Shown: positions 1-11,585 of the stretch, one piece after another
How the letters are laid out: each line of letters begins with the position of its first letter
How positions within the stretch are numbered: the first letter of the stretch is position 1
From: Simplicillium sp. C3G150-2
Taxonomy: Eukaryota > Ascomycota > Sordariomycetes > Hypocreales > Cordycipitaceae
Direction: 5' to 3'
Length of the DNA: 64,000 nucleotides
NCBI GenBank assembly: GCA_022702485.1
Contig: JAJIYY010000006.1
Coordinates: 1,922,001 to 1,986,000, forward strand
Position numbers and translations under genes: made by a program
The notes under the pieces: model-generated
Databases searched by the model: none
What the model was told of the DNA's origin: nothing
Seen by the model: only the letters and a program-made list of their open reading frames with translations

Positions 1-522
1 CCGCGAAGGCGTTTTTCAGTTTCTGTTCTTGTTGTACCGGATGGTATCATTGTGTTCTTGTTCTACCGGATGGTAATTTTTTTTGTTCTATTGTCTAATT
101 GACTTGAGTCAAAGGAGATAGAGGTGGAGGTGTATTATTGAGGGGATGATTTTTGCGCTCATTTTGTTATCTCTTTTCTGTATACTTTGGGTCTTTTTGT
201 GTTTTGTGTTTTGTATTTCTTTCTTTCTTGCTTAGAATGTGTTTTTTTGCTATGGTAACGCAGTATGATGTGTTGTTTATTTGAGCTCTTTTTGTCTAGC
301 ATCTATGAATGGCATTGACTTGACTACTTGACTCGACGTTATCTTTTGTGACTTTGACTGCACGATGTTATGACCTGACTTGACTGAACCTTGTGATATC
401 AGCTCTGATGTTGTGATGTTGGGTTTACTTGACTACGTGATGTTTGCGACAGTTGCTTCCTAGAGTTTCACATTGCACAACTGCATCTCTGGTAACATCG
501 TGATGGTCATTAATGGGTATAA
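1..522. other. 3' flank of smc5, no gene seen
   Basis: T-rich intergenic DNA downstream of the smc5 stop. It contains a 23 bp direct repeat (24-46 and 53-75, one mismatch) around the core TACCGGATGGTA. From about 300 to 450 there are many irregular TGACTTGACT-like words. No open frame with coding character was found on either strand. Confidence 0.6.
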
Positions 523-3500
523 CTACGCAGCAACAGTAAGTCCTCTCTGAATCCTCTGCAAACACCTCCTAAAATCAACCTTCCTCCCTTCCCGTGGCAT
601 CAACTCCCCACTCGCAATACACAAAACCCTCATCTTCGGATCATATTTGAGCCCCGTGAGCAACTTGGGCGTAATAAGGAAATATTGGGAAGTATGCTCC
701 CTACAAGCAATCTCGACCATTCGCTCATGAACCATCCTCTCATTTCTTGGGTCCATACCCTGGTTGATCTCATCAACCACCCGGAACGGCGACTGCGCCA
801 TCGACTGCAGCGCCATGAGGAAGAAGATTGTCGAGACGGCGCGTTCGCCGCCCGATTGGCGATGCGCCGTGAGTTTCTGGAGAGTTTCGTTCTCGCGGAA
901 GCGCACCATGATGTCGAGGGCCCAGTTGTCAAAGTCCTCGGTCTTGTCGACGCGGACTTCGCCCGCGCAGGAGATTTGTTCAAAGTTGTAGGCGAAGGCG
1001 TCGTTGATCTTGGCCATGAGTTCGTCGAGCTGTGGTTCCCATTTCCGCATGATGCCGGCGATTTCGGCGGTGAGTTCGGCGAGTTGCGTGTTGGAATCTT
1101 CAATCTTGCGCTGGAGACGGGTTATTTCGAGGGCGCGCTTCTCGAATTCCCGAATCACGTTGGGGTTGGCGGCATGGATGAGCTCGAGTTGCGCTCGCTC
1201 GGCGTCGATTTCTACTTCCATGTCTGAGGGTGTTTTGCCGTCAGACAGTTCAGTGAGGAGGTCGCGCTTGGATTCGTCCCGGAGGAGGACGTCTTGGACT
1301 TCGGCTGCGAGGATGCGGCCGGCTTCGCGCGTGGAGGCGGCTTCGGCGGCGGCGAGTCGGACGTTCTCCTTTTCGAGGTCGAGGCGCTCGACGATGGAGG
1401 CGTTGCGTTCTTTAAGGCCCGCGACGTCGGATTGCGCTTCTATGAGGCAGATTTTGGCTTCCAGGAGGGCGTGGTGGGCGGAGCGCACGAGGGAGATGGC
1501 TTCGTGGTGGGAGAGGGCGGCGCGCATGCGATCGAGGCAGGCTTCGTCCCATTCGAATTGCAGATCGTGGAGCTTCTCGCGGGCACTGCGCATGGCTTGC
1601 TCGTGAGATGCTTTTTGACGTTCCTCGGATTCAATCTTGTCGGGGAGTGATTGGTATTTCTGGAAGTCTCGCTGCAGAGCGTTCTTTTCTGAGCGCAGTT
1701 CATCAATCTTCTTGTTGATTTCTCTCTTTTGCTCGGCGATGGCAGTGAGTTTTTCTTTGAGTTCGTTGTTCTCGGTCCTGAGGAGGTCCTTTTCTCCTCG
1801 CTTCTCGTTCATCTGCCGCGTGAGCTCGACCTTTTCTTGGGAGTCAACTGGTTGTGATGTCCAAAAACGGCCAGGCTGAATGTTCTTGGTGATTGTTGTC
1901 ATGGCCTGCGGGCCGTATTCCTTTCGGCGGCGCACAGTGTATGACTGCTTGCCGGCAGCCCATTGGCTGATGCGGATGCTGTTGACAATTCTCTCGTACT
2001 GGTCGTCAGAGTGGTCATCCAGCGATACACCGGACGAGTTGAGTCGCTTCTCGGAACACAGCATTGCAAGTACGGCATCAGGGCCGTCTAAGAAATCGAT
2101 GGCGAATCCATCCAGACCCAGAGTCTTGGTCTCTTCTGGTGATACAGGACGCTGGAAGTTTGCAAGTGCATGCGGGCAACTCCTGATGACCACTGATAAA
2201 CTCATGTTTCGGTAGAGCTGGTCAGACAGCTTCTTGTAGTCGTTCTTGGTTTGTGCGGTGAAGCAGGTGAAGTCGTCCATTTGCAGCAATGACTGGATCT
2301 GGTCCGAGTAGCGCTCATCCTTGACTGAGCAACTAATCATGGGAGGGCCAAAGACTTCCTTTTCGAACTTGTCTTGGTTCTCCTGCACCCACTCCCATGC
2401 CGTCGCAACTTCAGGGAAGTTCCTCTTCATGAAATTGACTTGCTGTCCCTGTTGCGTCTCGAACGAGTCCAGATCTTGTTGCAATCGGCCAAGTTGCACG
2501 TTTATTTCCCTGGCCTTTTCCCTCACTTGGGCAGCTTGTGCGTGAGTTTCGCGGTCGGTGGCTTCCAACTCGCGCAGGGTATGTTCCTCAGCACGCTGCA
2601 GCTGTTAGTCTTGTTTACTGTATGGTAATGATCTCGTCACTTACGATCTTTTGGTTCCACTCGGCGCCGTTGAACTCGGCAGGTTTGTTGCTCAACTCGG
2701 CCCGCATGTTTGTGATTTTCAGTTTCGATGCCGCGACTTCTTTCTTCTTGGCTTCAAAGTCCTTGCGCTCACCCTCAAGTTTATCAGCCATGTCTCCCAC
2801 TTTCTCAGCGGCGCGAACGACGTCTCGAATACGTTTTCTCGTCGTGACGTGGGCATCCTCTAGGTCCTTTTCCTTGTCAGCGAGGGCCTCTGCGATACTC
2901 TCGGCGTACAATTGCTTCTTGTTCACAGCCTCTAGTGAAGGGCCTGTCTCCTGCTCCAACCGCCTGAGCGAGCGCTCTGCCACCTTTTTCCGCTCCCTAG
3001 CCTCGGTATGCTTTTGCCTCGCTTCTTGGTATTTGCACAGTACAAGAGCCGACTCGAGATTCTCCACGCGCGTTTGGATCTCCTCTCGTTCACGCAGTCG
3101 GTCAACGTCAGCTTGCAGACCTTGCTGGCGAGTTTCCAGGTTTTGTAAGGTTTCTACATCAGCCTGCGAGCTTTGCGTGGCGATTTTCTTTGCCTTGTGC
3201 AGCTCTTGCAGCTGGCTCTGCCACTGCAACATTTCCTCTGGAGCCGCAGCTCGAAGAGTCTCGTGCAGTAAGTTGACAGGTGTGCATGCGGCAAACTCGA
3301 CAACACGATCTTGCGGCAGAAACTGGCAGAGGTTGTCGACTTGGATCTTGAGAGTCCTCATGAGCTCTTGGATGTTCTTTGCCGTCGTCTCCTTGCCGTT
3401 GATCCACCACTTTTGACTGTTTTGCTCTCTGCGGATCTGCATCTTGATGATATGATTTCGTCGGTCGTTGGGTCGCTTTTGCAGTTCGATCTCGATGGTT

Positions 3501-3871
3501 GCCGTGTCTTTTCCATGCTTGACAAATTCTTTGACCGAGCCAGCACGGCCAAGGTGCTTTGGACCGTAGCCCAAGCCCAAGCAGATGGCACAGACTAGCG
3601 AACTCTTGCCTGTGCCGTTTGGCCCGATGACCATGTTGAGATATGGTCCAGGGAAAAACTCGGCCTTTTCGTATGTGACGAAGTTTTCGACTGTTACGCG
3701 AACGATGGCTCCGGGCTGGAAAGCGTTCATGTCGACGGTTGCTGCATTTCCGTTGGTGTGCGTGGTGGCAACGGTGGACAAGGTTCGCCGTCGCTTGGGT
3801 GATTCTGATGCATCAGAGGAGGCATCATCGACGGATTCTGAGCGTCTGCGACGCCTCGAAGGTCCGGCCAT
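523..3871 (-). CDS. Smc5, structural maintenance of chromosomes protein 5
   Basis: Core ATPase of the Smc5/6 complex, which acts in the nucleus in recombinational repair and in resolving joint molecules. Two exons (3871-2645, 2595-523) join in frame across a 49 bp intron with donor GTAAGT, branch CTAAC and acceptor CAG, giving 1099 residues, the usual Smc5 length. Visible parts: a basic Ser/Arg-rich N terminus (1-45), Walker A GPNGTGKSS at about 83-91, a long coiled coil, a hinge near the middle, a second coiled coil, the ABC signature SGGER at about 990 and the Walker B region VVDEINQGMD at about 1015, the form typical of Smc5. The start was set at the first ATG (MAGPSRRRRR). The frame stays open upstream, but only with non-ATG codons. 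It stands alone, and nothing about the gene looks damaged. Assignment is firm. Confidence 0.96.
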
Positions 3872-4510
3872 GCTGACAGTTGACCAGATATCGGTCTGAT
3901 TGTTGGATGTGCTGCTGACGGTGATGTAGTCGACGAGGGGTTCACGGTAGACGCGTACCGCGTTGAGGGGTCCACCTACCCGGCACAGTGAATTTGTCAC
4001 AGCTGTGGCGATAATCTTGATCTTTTCTATGATCCTCGACGAATCTGTGCATTAAAATTGTGTTGTTTGTTATAAACAGTGTGTTTTACAGTGCCTGAGC
4101 TAATTTTTAAGTTGAAATCGGATTACATGGACAAAGAAAACAGCGTGAACAGTTTCAACACCACACAGAATGTGCACTCCGTGTAAGTCACTTCATCATA
4201 AGACAGCAGCGCCAACAGTCACAACAACGCAATGTCGCATCAACTTGATAAAGCGATGCTTCGCTATGCAAATTTATTTCTGATTTTATGAAGTTTGTCT
4301 TAAGTGACTATTCCACCGCTCACCAGATCGTGCATGCTGTCTTTGACACTCGGCGACTGGTGCTGTCACGACAAAGCTCGTCAAGTCTGGGCCAGACTCA
4401 GACTTTGTTTCTCTCTGTTCTAGTGCAAAAGGCTCTTAATGTAAAATAAGTCCCTCTCGTGCAGCAAGGAGCTAGTCAGTGACTAGCGCATCTCTCCGAG
4501 CTACCCTACA
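3872..4510. other. Upstream region of smc5
   Basis: AT-rich DNA between the smc5 start and the first tRNA-Gly. It presumably holds the smc5 promoter. No further gene, repeat or clear motif was found. Confidence 0.5.
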
Positions 4511-4589
4511 GCGTTGATGGTTTAGTGGTAAAATTCTCCGTTGCCATTTGAGTTTCGGGGAGCCCCGGGTTCAATTCCCGGTCGACGCA
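4511..4589 (+). tRNA. tRNA-Gly(GCC), with 8 nt intron
   Basis: The 79 nt fold as a glycine tRNA. The acceptor stem pairs GCGTTGA with TCGACGC, the D arm reads GGTTTAGTGGTA (A box) and the T arm GGTTCAATTCC (B box). The anticodon stem pairs CTCCG with CGGGG around a loop TTGCCA that carries anticodon GCC. The stretch between anticodon stem halves is 15 nt where 7 are expected, so an intron of about 8 nt follows the anticodon. Spliced length is 71 nt, normal for tRNA-Gly. A run of seven T follows directly. Confidence 0.95.
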
Positions 4590-5496
4590 TCTTTTTTTGT
4601 TTCGTGGCGTTCTGGTTCGCGATGCGTGGCGTTGCGAATGGACCAACACGAGACCGATTACTTTTTTTTTTTGGGACTCTGCCAAACTTGTGTGTCAGCG
4701 TATAAACAGCCTAGGGACACTGAATCAACTGTCCGACGCAAAATAAGGCCGTGGAGCTGTTGCAACGTTTTCAACGTTGGCCCTATTTGATATATTGCGA
4801 CCGTGTCTAGCGGACAGCCTTTGTGGAAAAGCGCAACAAAGGCAGTCAGTATACAGATGATCAATTGAAATACAATAAACAGTCACATTTCGATGGTTTA
4901 TTTGAAAGCGACGACCAAAGCTACGAGCGCAGGTTGAAGTGGTTGCCAAGGCTGTACTCTGACGCTGAACTATGGCGAGCTACTTGCAGTGGAAGTTTTG
5001 CTGAGACCAGTTTTACAGACAGTTGGAATGACCAAAGCAACCAAAAGGGCACAGCATATATACTCTCTGTACCAATTGCGGCAATCGCAACGATTGCTCT
5101 CATCGCTCGGAGTGTAAGTGCTGTATGCAGCCTTTCCAGCCCTTCTTACCATCGCAGCAGCTGCACTCATCACAGCAGTTGCTCTCGTTGCACCAGTTGC
5201 GCTCATCGCTGAAATTTCCTTCATTCCAAAAATTGCAGAGGATTGCTTTCGTGCTCCATAATGTACTTGCTGCATCGCTGTTCCAAGCGTTTACCCAGGT
5301 TTGGTACAATCGTGATGCAGCAACGAATGTAAGCTACTACAAGGACGGCATCAACCAAGAGAGATCACTTGCCGAGGAACACACAAAACGGAAACACTCT
5401 TTCTAGCAGACATTCGTAAATAAGACACTGTAACTACCTAGGTATCGTCACTAGCAAAAAGGAAATTGCTGAGAACAGACTCTCAACTTGTTATGT
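4590..5496. other. Spacer between opposed tRNA-Gly genes
   Basis: About 0.9 kb separating the plus-strand and minus-strand tRNA-Gly genes. Around 5130-5215 it has irregular repeats of the CATCGCAGCAGCTGCACTCAT kind (GCAGCAG/CTCATC words). The open frames over this part are low complexity (Ser/Cys/His-rich) and overlap on both strands, so I do not call them genes. Confidence 0.5.
4592..4598 (+). terminator. Pol III T-run terminator of tRNA-Gly
   Basis: Seven consecutive T start three bases after the discriminator base of the tRNA-Gly at 4511, the usual RNA polymerase III stop. Confidence 0.85.
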
Positions 5497-5575
5497 TGCG
5501 TCGTCCGGGAATTGAACCCGGGGCTCCCCGATACTCATATGGCAACGGAGAATTTTACCACTAAACCAACAACGC
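5497..5575 (-). tRNA. tRNA-Gly(GCC), with 8 nt intron, variant acceptor pair
   Basis: Minus-strand copy of the same tRNA-Gly(GCC). A and B boxes and anticodon arm are unchanged. The last acceptor pair has swapped (GCGTTGT with ACGACGC, so T:A instead of A:T), a compensated change that keeps the stem. The intron differs at a few bases from the copy at 4511. Unlike the other two copies, no T-run lies directly downstream: the first is TTTTT at about 5460-5456, some 37 nt beyond the 3' end. Confidence 0.94.
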
Positions 5576-7421
5576 CTTAGTCATCGTCAAGATATTGTAA
5601 ATAATATGCTTTAATTTTGCAGATTTTTGGACAATCGCGTACGTAAAAAAGAAAAGGCGCAGTAGTGCGTTTTGCGGCACGTCGATTAATTGTGTGGTGG
5701 ATGCGCTAATAAGCGATGGGGCGCACCGCTGTAGTCTCCACTGGAACACCCGCTACGGCACTCATCACAGCGCACTGCAGCCCCTGTAACCCCTGGCAGT
5801 CCCTGGCAGGGTGGGTCGCCAATGGTGCAGCCACTGAACAGCCACTGAAAGTCGCTACGATTCGGCGATATCCTCAGTTTTCGCAGCTGCCAGACACGTG
5901 TGCAGCTGATTCTGGATATAAGAGGGCTCTATCATGAGTAAATAGGCATTGAATTAAAAATTGAATTGAACTGCCATTTAAAGGAGGAAGAATTGTGCGC
6001 TCAAAGCCCTGTCAAGCCCTCGCTTGACAGGAAACCAAAGAAGAACGCCAACCTTGATAATGAGTCGCAAATAATACTGAATAATACCGAATTAATCATT
6101 GTAGCTGTAAAAAATGCTATTGATGTGTCAGAAATTTATATTGTATTTTTAACAATTATAATTATGGAATGGGCAGTGTTGCTGTTCCATGTAATAACAC
6201 TCTTCGAGCAAACGTCCAGGCCCACACCATTGGCACAGTATTTAACCACGGCTGTCTTGCAAAGTAATTGTCTATATAACAAACAACACGACATCAAACA
6301 TGAGCAACATACTCTATTTCAGCGCTAAAGGGGAGGAAGTCTTGTACTGCGAATGGCCAGAGTTGGATCATGCAGCCTAGGATGCTGCAGTAAGTACGTA
6401 TTGCGCGACACCTTGATACAAACGCTGTCTAACCACAAGTGCAGAAACCGGCCTTCTAATACCCTGCGAGCGTAAGTTCATATACCTGGTACTTCAGTTA
6501 CTTTGACTGACAATAACTTGGTCGCGGAAGCAGAACTAATGTCAGGGGACACTTAAGGCCCTGCTCCACGCTAGGAATGGAAGAAGCTACAAGTTCTGAG
6601 CAAGCTTTGACAACGGCTATGACGAAGCAGACGTTGGAGTATCGCGTCGACAAATAAAACGAGGACAAAAGAAGAGACGCATGCGACGCATAGGGTCTTG
6701 TTTCCTTGAGAATTTTGGGAGGTTTTTGACACGACGATGTCGGATTGGTAGAGCAGTCGTGGTGGAGGACTTCAATGCAACAACTTTCACGACATCTCTC
6801 ACTTCCTACGTTGTGATTTGGCAGTGACAGAATGTATTGTTTTCTTTGAAGTGAATGTATTCCTGTGAACATCACCCAGGTTTAAAGACAAACGATGTCC
6901 GGAGCGGTCCAAAGGCAGCTGCTTGTCAGTCAGAATGGCCAATTGAATACCGTCGTTTGTAGCTGTTTGGTGTCAATCAGAACAATCCTTTCGTAAAATT
7001 TCGACAACACAAAGACTGTGAAACGAACGTTTTCTTTTTGTATTTGAGAACAGTAAAAACAATGGCGAGGACGATGAAAACAGACTCACCAATCGAGAAC
7101 ACCACCACAGAGACAATGGATCCTTTCAACGCTACTGTTCGACAATCATATTCATCCATTGTTTTATTATTATATCTTTTGTTTCCCTACAACATGTCAA
7201 TCTCGACCAAATCATTGTACCAGATTGAAAAAGCCAGTCGCTTTGCGTTGAGTGGTGACTCGCTTTCACGAACTTCCTTTTGTTCACCTTGTCATGGCCG
7301 CCCGTTCATGCTCTTTATTATTTTCGAGTTAAATAGCCTTCGTGGTCGACTTAAAGCATTGAATGACTTTACGCAATAGACACTAGACAACACACAAAGC
7401 ATAACACACGACATCACGAAA
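5576..7421. other. AT-rich intergenic region
   Basis: About 1.8 kb between a tRNA-Gly and the 2EXR gene. It is AT-rich around 5930-6200. Open frames of 60-125 codons occur on both strands and overlap one another. None shows a domain, a consistent codon bias or splice-linked neighbours. The last 200 bp presumably hold the promoter of the gene at 7422. Confidence 0.5.
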
Positions 7422-8345
7422 ATGGCTGAGTTTCAGCGATTTCCTCAACTTCCCCAAGAGCTTCAAGACATGGTATGGCTCCACGCACTTGATGAGCACG
7501 AAAAGCCACCTCGAATCATTCAGCTTCGAGAAGTGGACGGTGGACGAGAATTCATCTCTTCCAGACAGCATGCCGGCGTCCCAATACCTGCCGTTTTACA
7601 CGCGTGTCCATCCTCACGATACATTACTCAAAAGAAATTCGACGCAGTCCACCGCGAATTTTGGCCAGCAGGAGACCCTAGGCGAGTATCGGACTACCCC
7701 GTCACCAGAAACGACATCTTGTACATTGGTACTGCTAACAAAAGCTTCTGGCACCTGCTCTTGAACACTCCCTTCAAGCCATACCACCAATACAGCCACA
7801 CCGAAGCCATCCAGCAGGACCCCATTTGCCGCAAATGCAACGTGGCCATCGACTCCGAGATGCTGCTTGCAGACCAGTCACTGTACAACATCTTTCAGAT
7901 CACCCATCACCTCAACGACCAAGGTTTGAAGCTGTACATAGTCATGGCATTGAAGGCTAACGCTTCGCAGGGTCTTCTACGTCTGACCAGCAAGCTGAGG
8001 GAGCGTGATTCCCTGTACTGGAATCGTGACCTCCCACCAACTAACGTAGGGCTCAACGCGCAGAATCAATTCGAGGCCTACATTAGGGACGTCTTGGATA
8101 ACAATTTCGGGCTTCCTGAAAGGGCGGATTGGAACGACCGAGGGCTCAAGAACAGGATCAGGGCCTTTGCCAATAACCAGAGCACCGAGGGAGTGAGAAA
8201 CTCAAGCGACGTGCAAATTGTCAAGGCAGCTGGGAATATTGTTGGGCATGGGACTTATGAGCGGGTTTTCACTTGGTTCTTCCGCCAAAGGTGGCAGCCT
8301 CGGTCTAGCATGGAACTAGCTCTAGCTAGGACACACGGTATATAA
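7422..8345 (+). CDS. 2EXR-domain protein
   Basis: Single-exon gene of 307 residues. The N terminus FQRFPQLPQELQDMVWLHAL, followed by PPRIIQLRE and, at about 60, VLHACPSSRYITQKKF, is the hallmark of the fungal 2EXR domain: an F-box-like opening helix, a strand with R-x-I, then a segment with a conserved Cys-x-x-SR. The remainder (110-307) is not recognisable; it includes a CRKC pair near residue 130. The family is widespread and expanded in filamentous ascomycetes with no established biochemical role. The similarity of its first helix to F-boxes suggests, as inference only, protein-protein contacts. The ATG has a good context (GAAAATGG). It lies between two tRNA-Gly genes with no partner nearby. 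Confidence 0.85.
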   Translation: MAEFQRFPQLPQELQDMVWLHALDEHEKPPRIIQLREVDGGREFISSRQHAGVPIPAVLHACPSSRYITQKKFDAVHREFWPAGDPRRVSDYPVTRNDILYIGTANKSFWHLLLNTPFKPYHQYSHTEAIQQDPICRKCNVAIDSEMLLADQSLYNIFQITHHLNDQGLKLYIVMALKANASQGLLRLTSKLRERDSLYWNRDLPPTNVGLNAQNQFEAYIRDVLDNNFGLPERADWNDRGLKNRIRAFANNQSTEGVRNSSDVQIVKAAGNIVGHGTYERVFTWFFRQRWQPRSSMELALARTHGI

Positions 8346-8435
8346 TCCGTAGCATTGCCTCGTAGTAATTTATGTTTTCCAGTATTTTGGTGTATATACT
8401 CTCGCCAGTTGATCAATCCAAACTACGGACGTTGA

Positions 8436-8723
8436 CAATGTGAAAAATGCGGCCACGAGAAAGGCAAAGTCAGTATCTGTTACGATGACACCAGAGCGCT
8501 AAGACAAAGCCACTTTGCTGACCGATATCTGCAGCATTTTCAGAAATTATACACTAATATACCCGAGAAGAGCCTTTCTGATGCAATTGCTCAGATGCTG
8601 GTAGAGCACGGAGCTGGCGCAGCCGGCGACCACACAACCTGCAGGACATTTAGAAGTTACACACTCGCTCACCAAGGCTGCAAAAATTCTTCGATAAATG
8701 TATTAAAAAGATCAATTATCTAA
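8436..8723 (+). other. Open stretch with a zinc-ribbon-like start, possible gene relic
   Basis: A 95-codon open frame beginning directly after a stop and 90 bp downstream of the 2EXR gene. It reads QCEKCGHEKGKVSICYDD near its start and has a plausible helical middle (DRYLQHFQKLYTNIPEKSL, then AIAQMLVEHG). There is no ATG before MLVEHG and no splice acceptor in front, so as it stands it cannot be translated in full. It could be a broken exon or chance. I do not recognise the family. Confidence 0.25.
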
Positions 8724-9016
8724 ACCATACTAATCCAATAGGTTAGTTCGAACCGTTTCGTTTCCCCTAACGCTGCCATTTACAAAAAATTACGTTCGTC
8801 GTGCCTGTCTACCCAGTCGTCTCCCTGCCTGTTTGGGCGAAATCGCGCTAGTCCCGATCGGACCAAATCGCCACTTTTGGACGCTTTACCTGAATAGGAA
8901 GGTACAAAACACCAGCCCCCACAAAAGCGAGAGAGGCGGGGCTTCCACATATTTCAGCCAAAACAAAAAAGCAACAGACCAGCTTTGAAATTCCACCATA
9001 AATCGAGACAAAATGC

Positions 9017-9022
9017 AAAAAA
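9017..9022 (-). terminator. Pol III T-run terminator of tRNA-Gly
   Basis: Six T on the minus strand three bases beyond the discriminator base of the tRNA-Gly at 9025-9103. Confidence 0.8.
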
Positions 9023-9024
9023 GA

Positions 9025-9103
9025 TGCGTCGACCGGGAATTGAACCCGGGGCTCCCCGATACTCGTATGGCAACGGAGAATTTTACCACTAAACCATCAA
9101 CGC
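9025..9103 (-). tRNA. tRNA-Gly(GCC), with 8 nt intron
   Basis: Third copy of tRNA-Gly(GCC), on the minus strand. Acceptor stem, A and B boxes and T arm match the copy at 4511. The intron resembles that of the copy at 5497 (ACGAGTAT against ATGAGTAT). A six-T terminator follows. Three copies within 4.6 kb, on both strands, with mature parts nearly identical and introns drifting, point to local duplication. Confidence 0.94.
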
Positions 9104-11520
9104 CTTTGGTGTTACCCATCAACGCGCTTTGATGCGCTTGTTGTTGAACAGCAGAGATTTATTTCACATTATAAGACGACGGCAATTTCGAACGAAAGAG
9201 GAAACTTGTTGACTTCTTTTGCAGCTTACAGGGCAACGGGAGCTGTTGAATTGGTCGAGGTAGAGGCAGTTGAAGTTCCCTTGTTTTTCGGGTTGAATCT
9301 GTGCGTTTTCGCACGTATATTGCTTTATTTGTGCGATTTTAATTGATTCGGATGATTGATAGCGTAATTGGGTGTTGTGCTTGTGCTGGGGGATTGTGAT
9401 TGAACTATGAAATGGTGGTGTGTGGCTGGCGGAAGTGTAACCCTCCCTGCTGATCCACCGTGTAAATGGTCGTCGCGGAGTAACACAACAACGACAGTAC
9501 GGAAATGCTGCATAATCCCTGCAGAATAAAAATATTTAGATAATTTAGTAAAATTGAAAGAATTGCATTATATTGATAATACGGTGTAAGCAGACCAGAT
9601 AAAGCTTACAGACGTGACTGGTTCGACGACGTGAATATTCATAGTCTGGAACTACCGAACCGTTGCGCCAGATGATGGGCGCATTTCATAGTACACACAT
9701 GATAGATAGCACGTAACAGATTGTGAGTGATATCAAGCATGTCCTGAATACAGATAATAAAAACTCATAGGAAGTACTGGTGGCAAATCCGCATGGTGGG
9801 CGGTTGCTTGCTGGCAGAGATGGCAAGTTTGGTTCCGAGACTCAGACAATACCCAACGGACAGCCTTGGTTCAGACACACTCTATCCATTGAGTGCAGTT
9901 GCGAAGCTGTCTCTTAAATTGTACCTGAAGACTAATTGTGTCTCTGTGTTGCATGTCTATTTTCATCTCACACATTGCCACGCATCACATCCGTTGGCTT
10001 GCACGTAGCAGGGACTACGATAACATAAATGGCCTCTCAGACAACAACGAACTACCCGACGACAGAGACTAGCCAAACTCAAATTCACGGCCGAGACTGA
10101 TAGTCATATGCTGTTGTCCTGTAAGCATTTGAACTCCTGCCACGCCACCATCTGTCACAGAAACGAGACGAAGAAAGTGACAAAACGAATTCTCCGGTGC
10201 CCGCTCCGAGCAGAATATTACTGCATGTGATTCAGAATACGGTTAGAACCAGCCTCGCCACAGACAAGATGGCGAGTAAAAACCCCCGATTGGCACAGCC
10301 CGCAGCCAGTCATCGCCGGGGCGAACTGGTGCTCGGTGGCGATCTGACGGCGGTGATTGGGCAGAAGACGAGTCTCGTGGACAGTGTTGAAGATGCAAGT
10401 CTCAGACTGTCTTTGGTGAAGAACTGGTGCCCAACCAGCCTCTACTTTTGGCGAGGGAGGGCTGGGGAGGGAGTCTTGGGAGGCACCCGCCCTTGCGTTG
10501 CGCGAATCTTCAGGATGGAGATCTGCGACGGGTATTAGCAGGTCGATGGAAGGGGAAAAGAAATGAAGAAAAAGCAAAACTCTAAAAAAAGAACAGATTG
10601 GAATTTGGGGACGGTTGAAAGGGGAAGAAAACAAACAAACCTTTGTTTGATTGGATTTGGACAATTTCGGAGAAATCTTTTGGGGGAAGCGAGGCACTGG
10701 ACAGAGGCGGGATGGTGGTTCGCGGCGCGAACTGAGACATGGAATTCTGGTGGTGACTGGAGACGCCTGGTGGTTCGATTTGGTCTGGAGTGTATTGAAT
10801 TCTAGCCATTGCTGCAACGTTTAAGAATAAAATAAAAAATGCAGTCAAATTATTGATCTCTGCAATGAATTCAGACAGTACTTTTGGATTTTTCTCGGGT
10901 GCATTCGTTTTTTCAAGCGCATCAATGTCGTGGTGTTCTGTCTCGTGATGCAGCGACGCATGCCAGTGACTGCTGCAGTGGTGTGTAGCGGCGTCAGAGG
11001 ACAGTCACAGTTGCTGCAGGGGGTTGGGCTGCCTTGTCGACAGCGCTGGAGGACCGCTGTGACCACTGCAACCACTGAAGCACAACAGCGCTGACTTACA
11101 CTTAACACTTACACTTACACGGACAACCGCACATACTGGAATGTGTCGAGATGGACTGCAATTACATGCCTCCCTCAGCTCCTCGCTTGGCACAGCTCTT
11201 TTCTGGCCGACTCTGCAGGCTGTCTGAGTCCTTTTGGGACTAGTTTCATAAATTGTCTCTGCAGCAATGCCACTCGGTGCAGATTGATTGCCAATGTGGA
11301 ATAGGTTGCATGGCCAAATTCCAGTCTAGCCTCTCCCTTGTCTTGCCCTCCAACCGCCCATAACACCAGACAGTAAAGGACATGCCACATCAATTAGAGT
11401 CAAGCGACGAAACGTACCGTAATCCTCGCCGCCGTCAACATTGCATTCCACCGGCCTGACGTAGTTATTGCATTTTGGCATCCGACTGGTCGCCAGCTGT
11501 CCACCTCCACCTCGACCACA
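9104..11520. other. Intergenic region, no supported gene
   Basis: About 2.4 kb between tRNA-Gly and the kinase leader. The longest frames (10218-10817 minus, 199 codons, and 10197-10538 plus) overlap each other on opposite strands, are low complexity in part and contain no known motif. I see no RNA gene. Confidence 0.5.
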
Positions 11521-11585
11521 CACTGACACTGACACTGATACCCGCCCTCCTCCTCCTCCTCCTCCACCACCACCACCACCACCGC
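11521..11585. repeat. CACTGA / CTC / CAC simple repeats
   Basis: Three CACTGA units, about six CTC units and six CAC units in succession inside the kinase leader. Confidence 0.8.

Noticed and set aside
685..2545. Several plus-strand frames of 75-200 codons opposite smc5
   Set aside because: They are shadows of the smc5 reading frame, with biased Ser/Arg or Asp/Glu translation and no domain.
10218..10817. 199-codon minus-strand frame
   Set aside because: Overlaps frames on the other strand, Ser/Pro/Phe low complexity, no motif, and no convincing splice partners.
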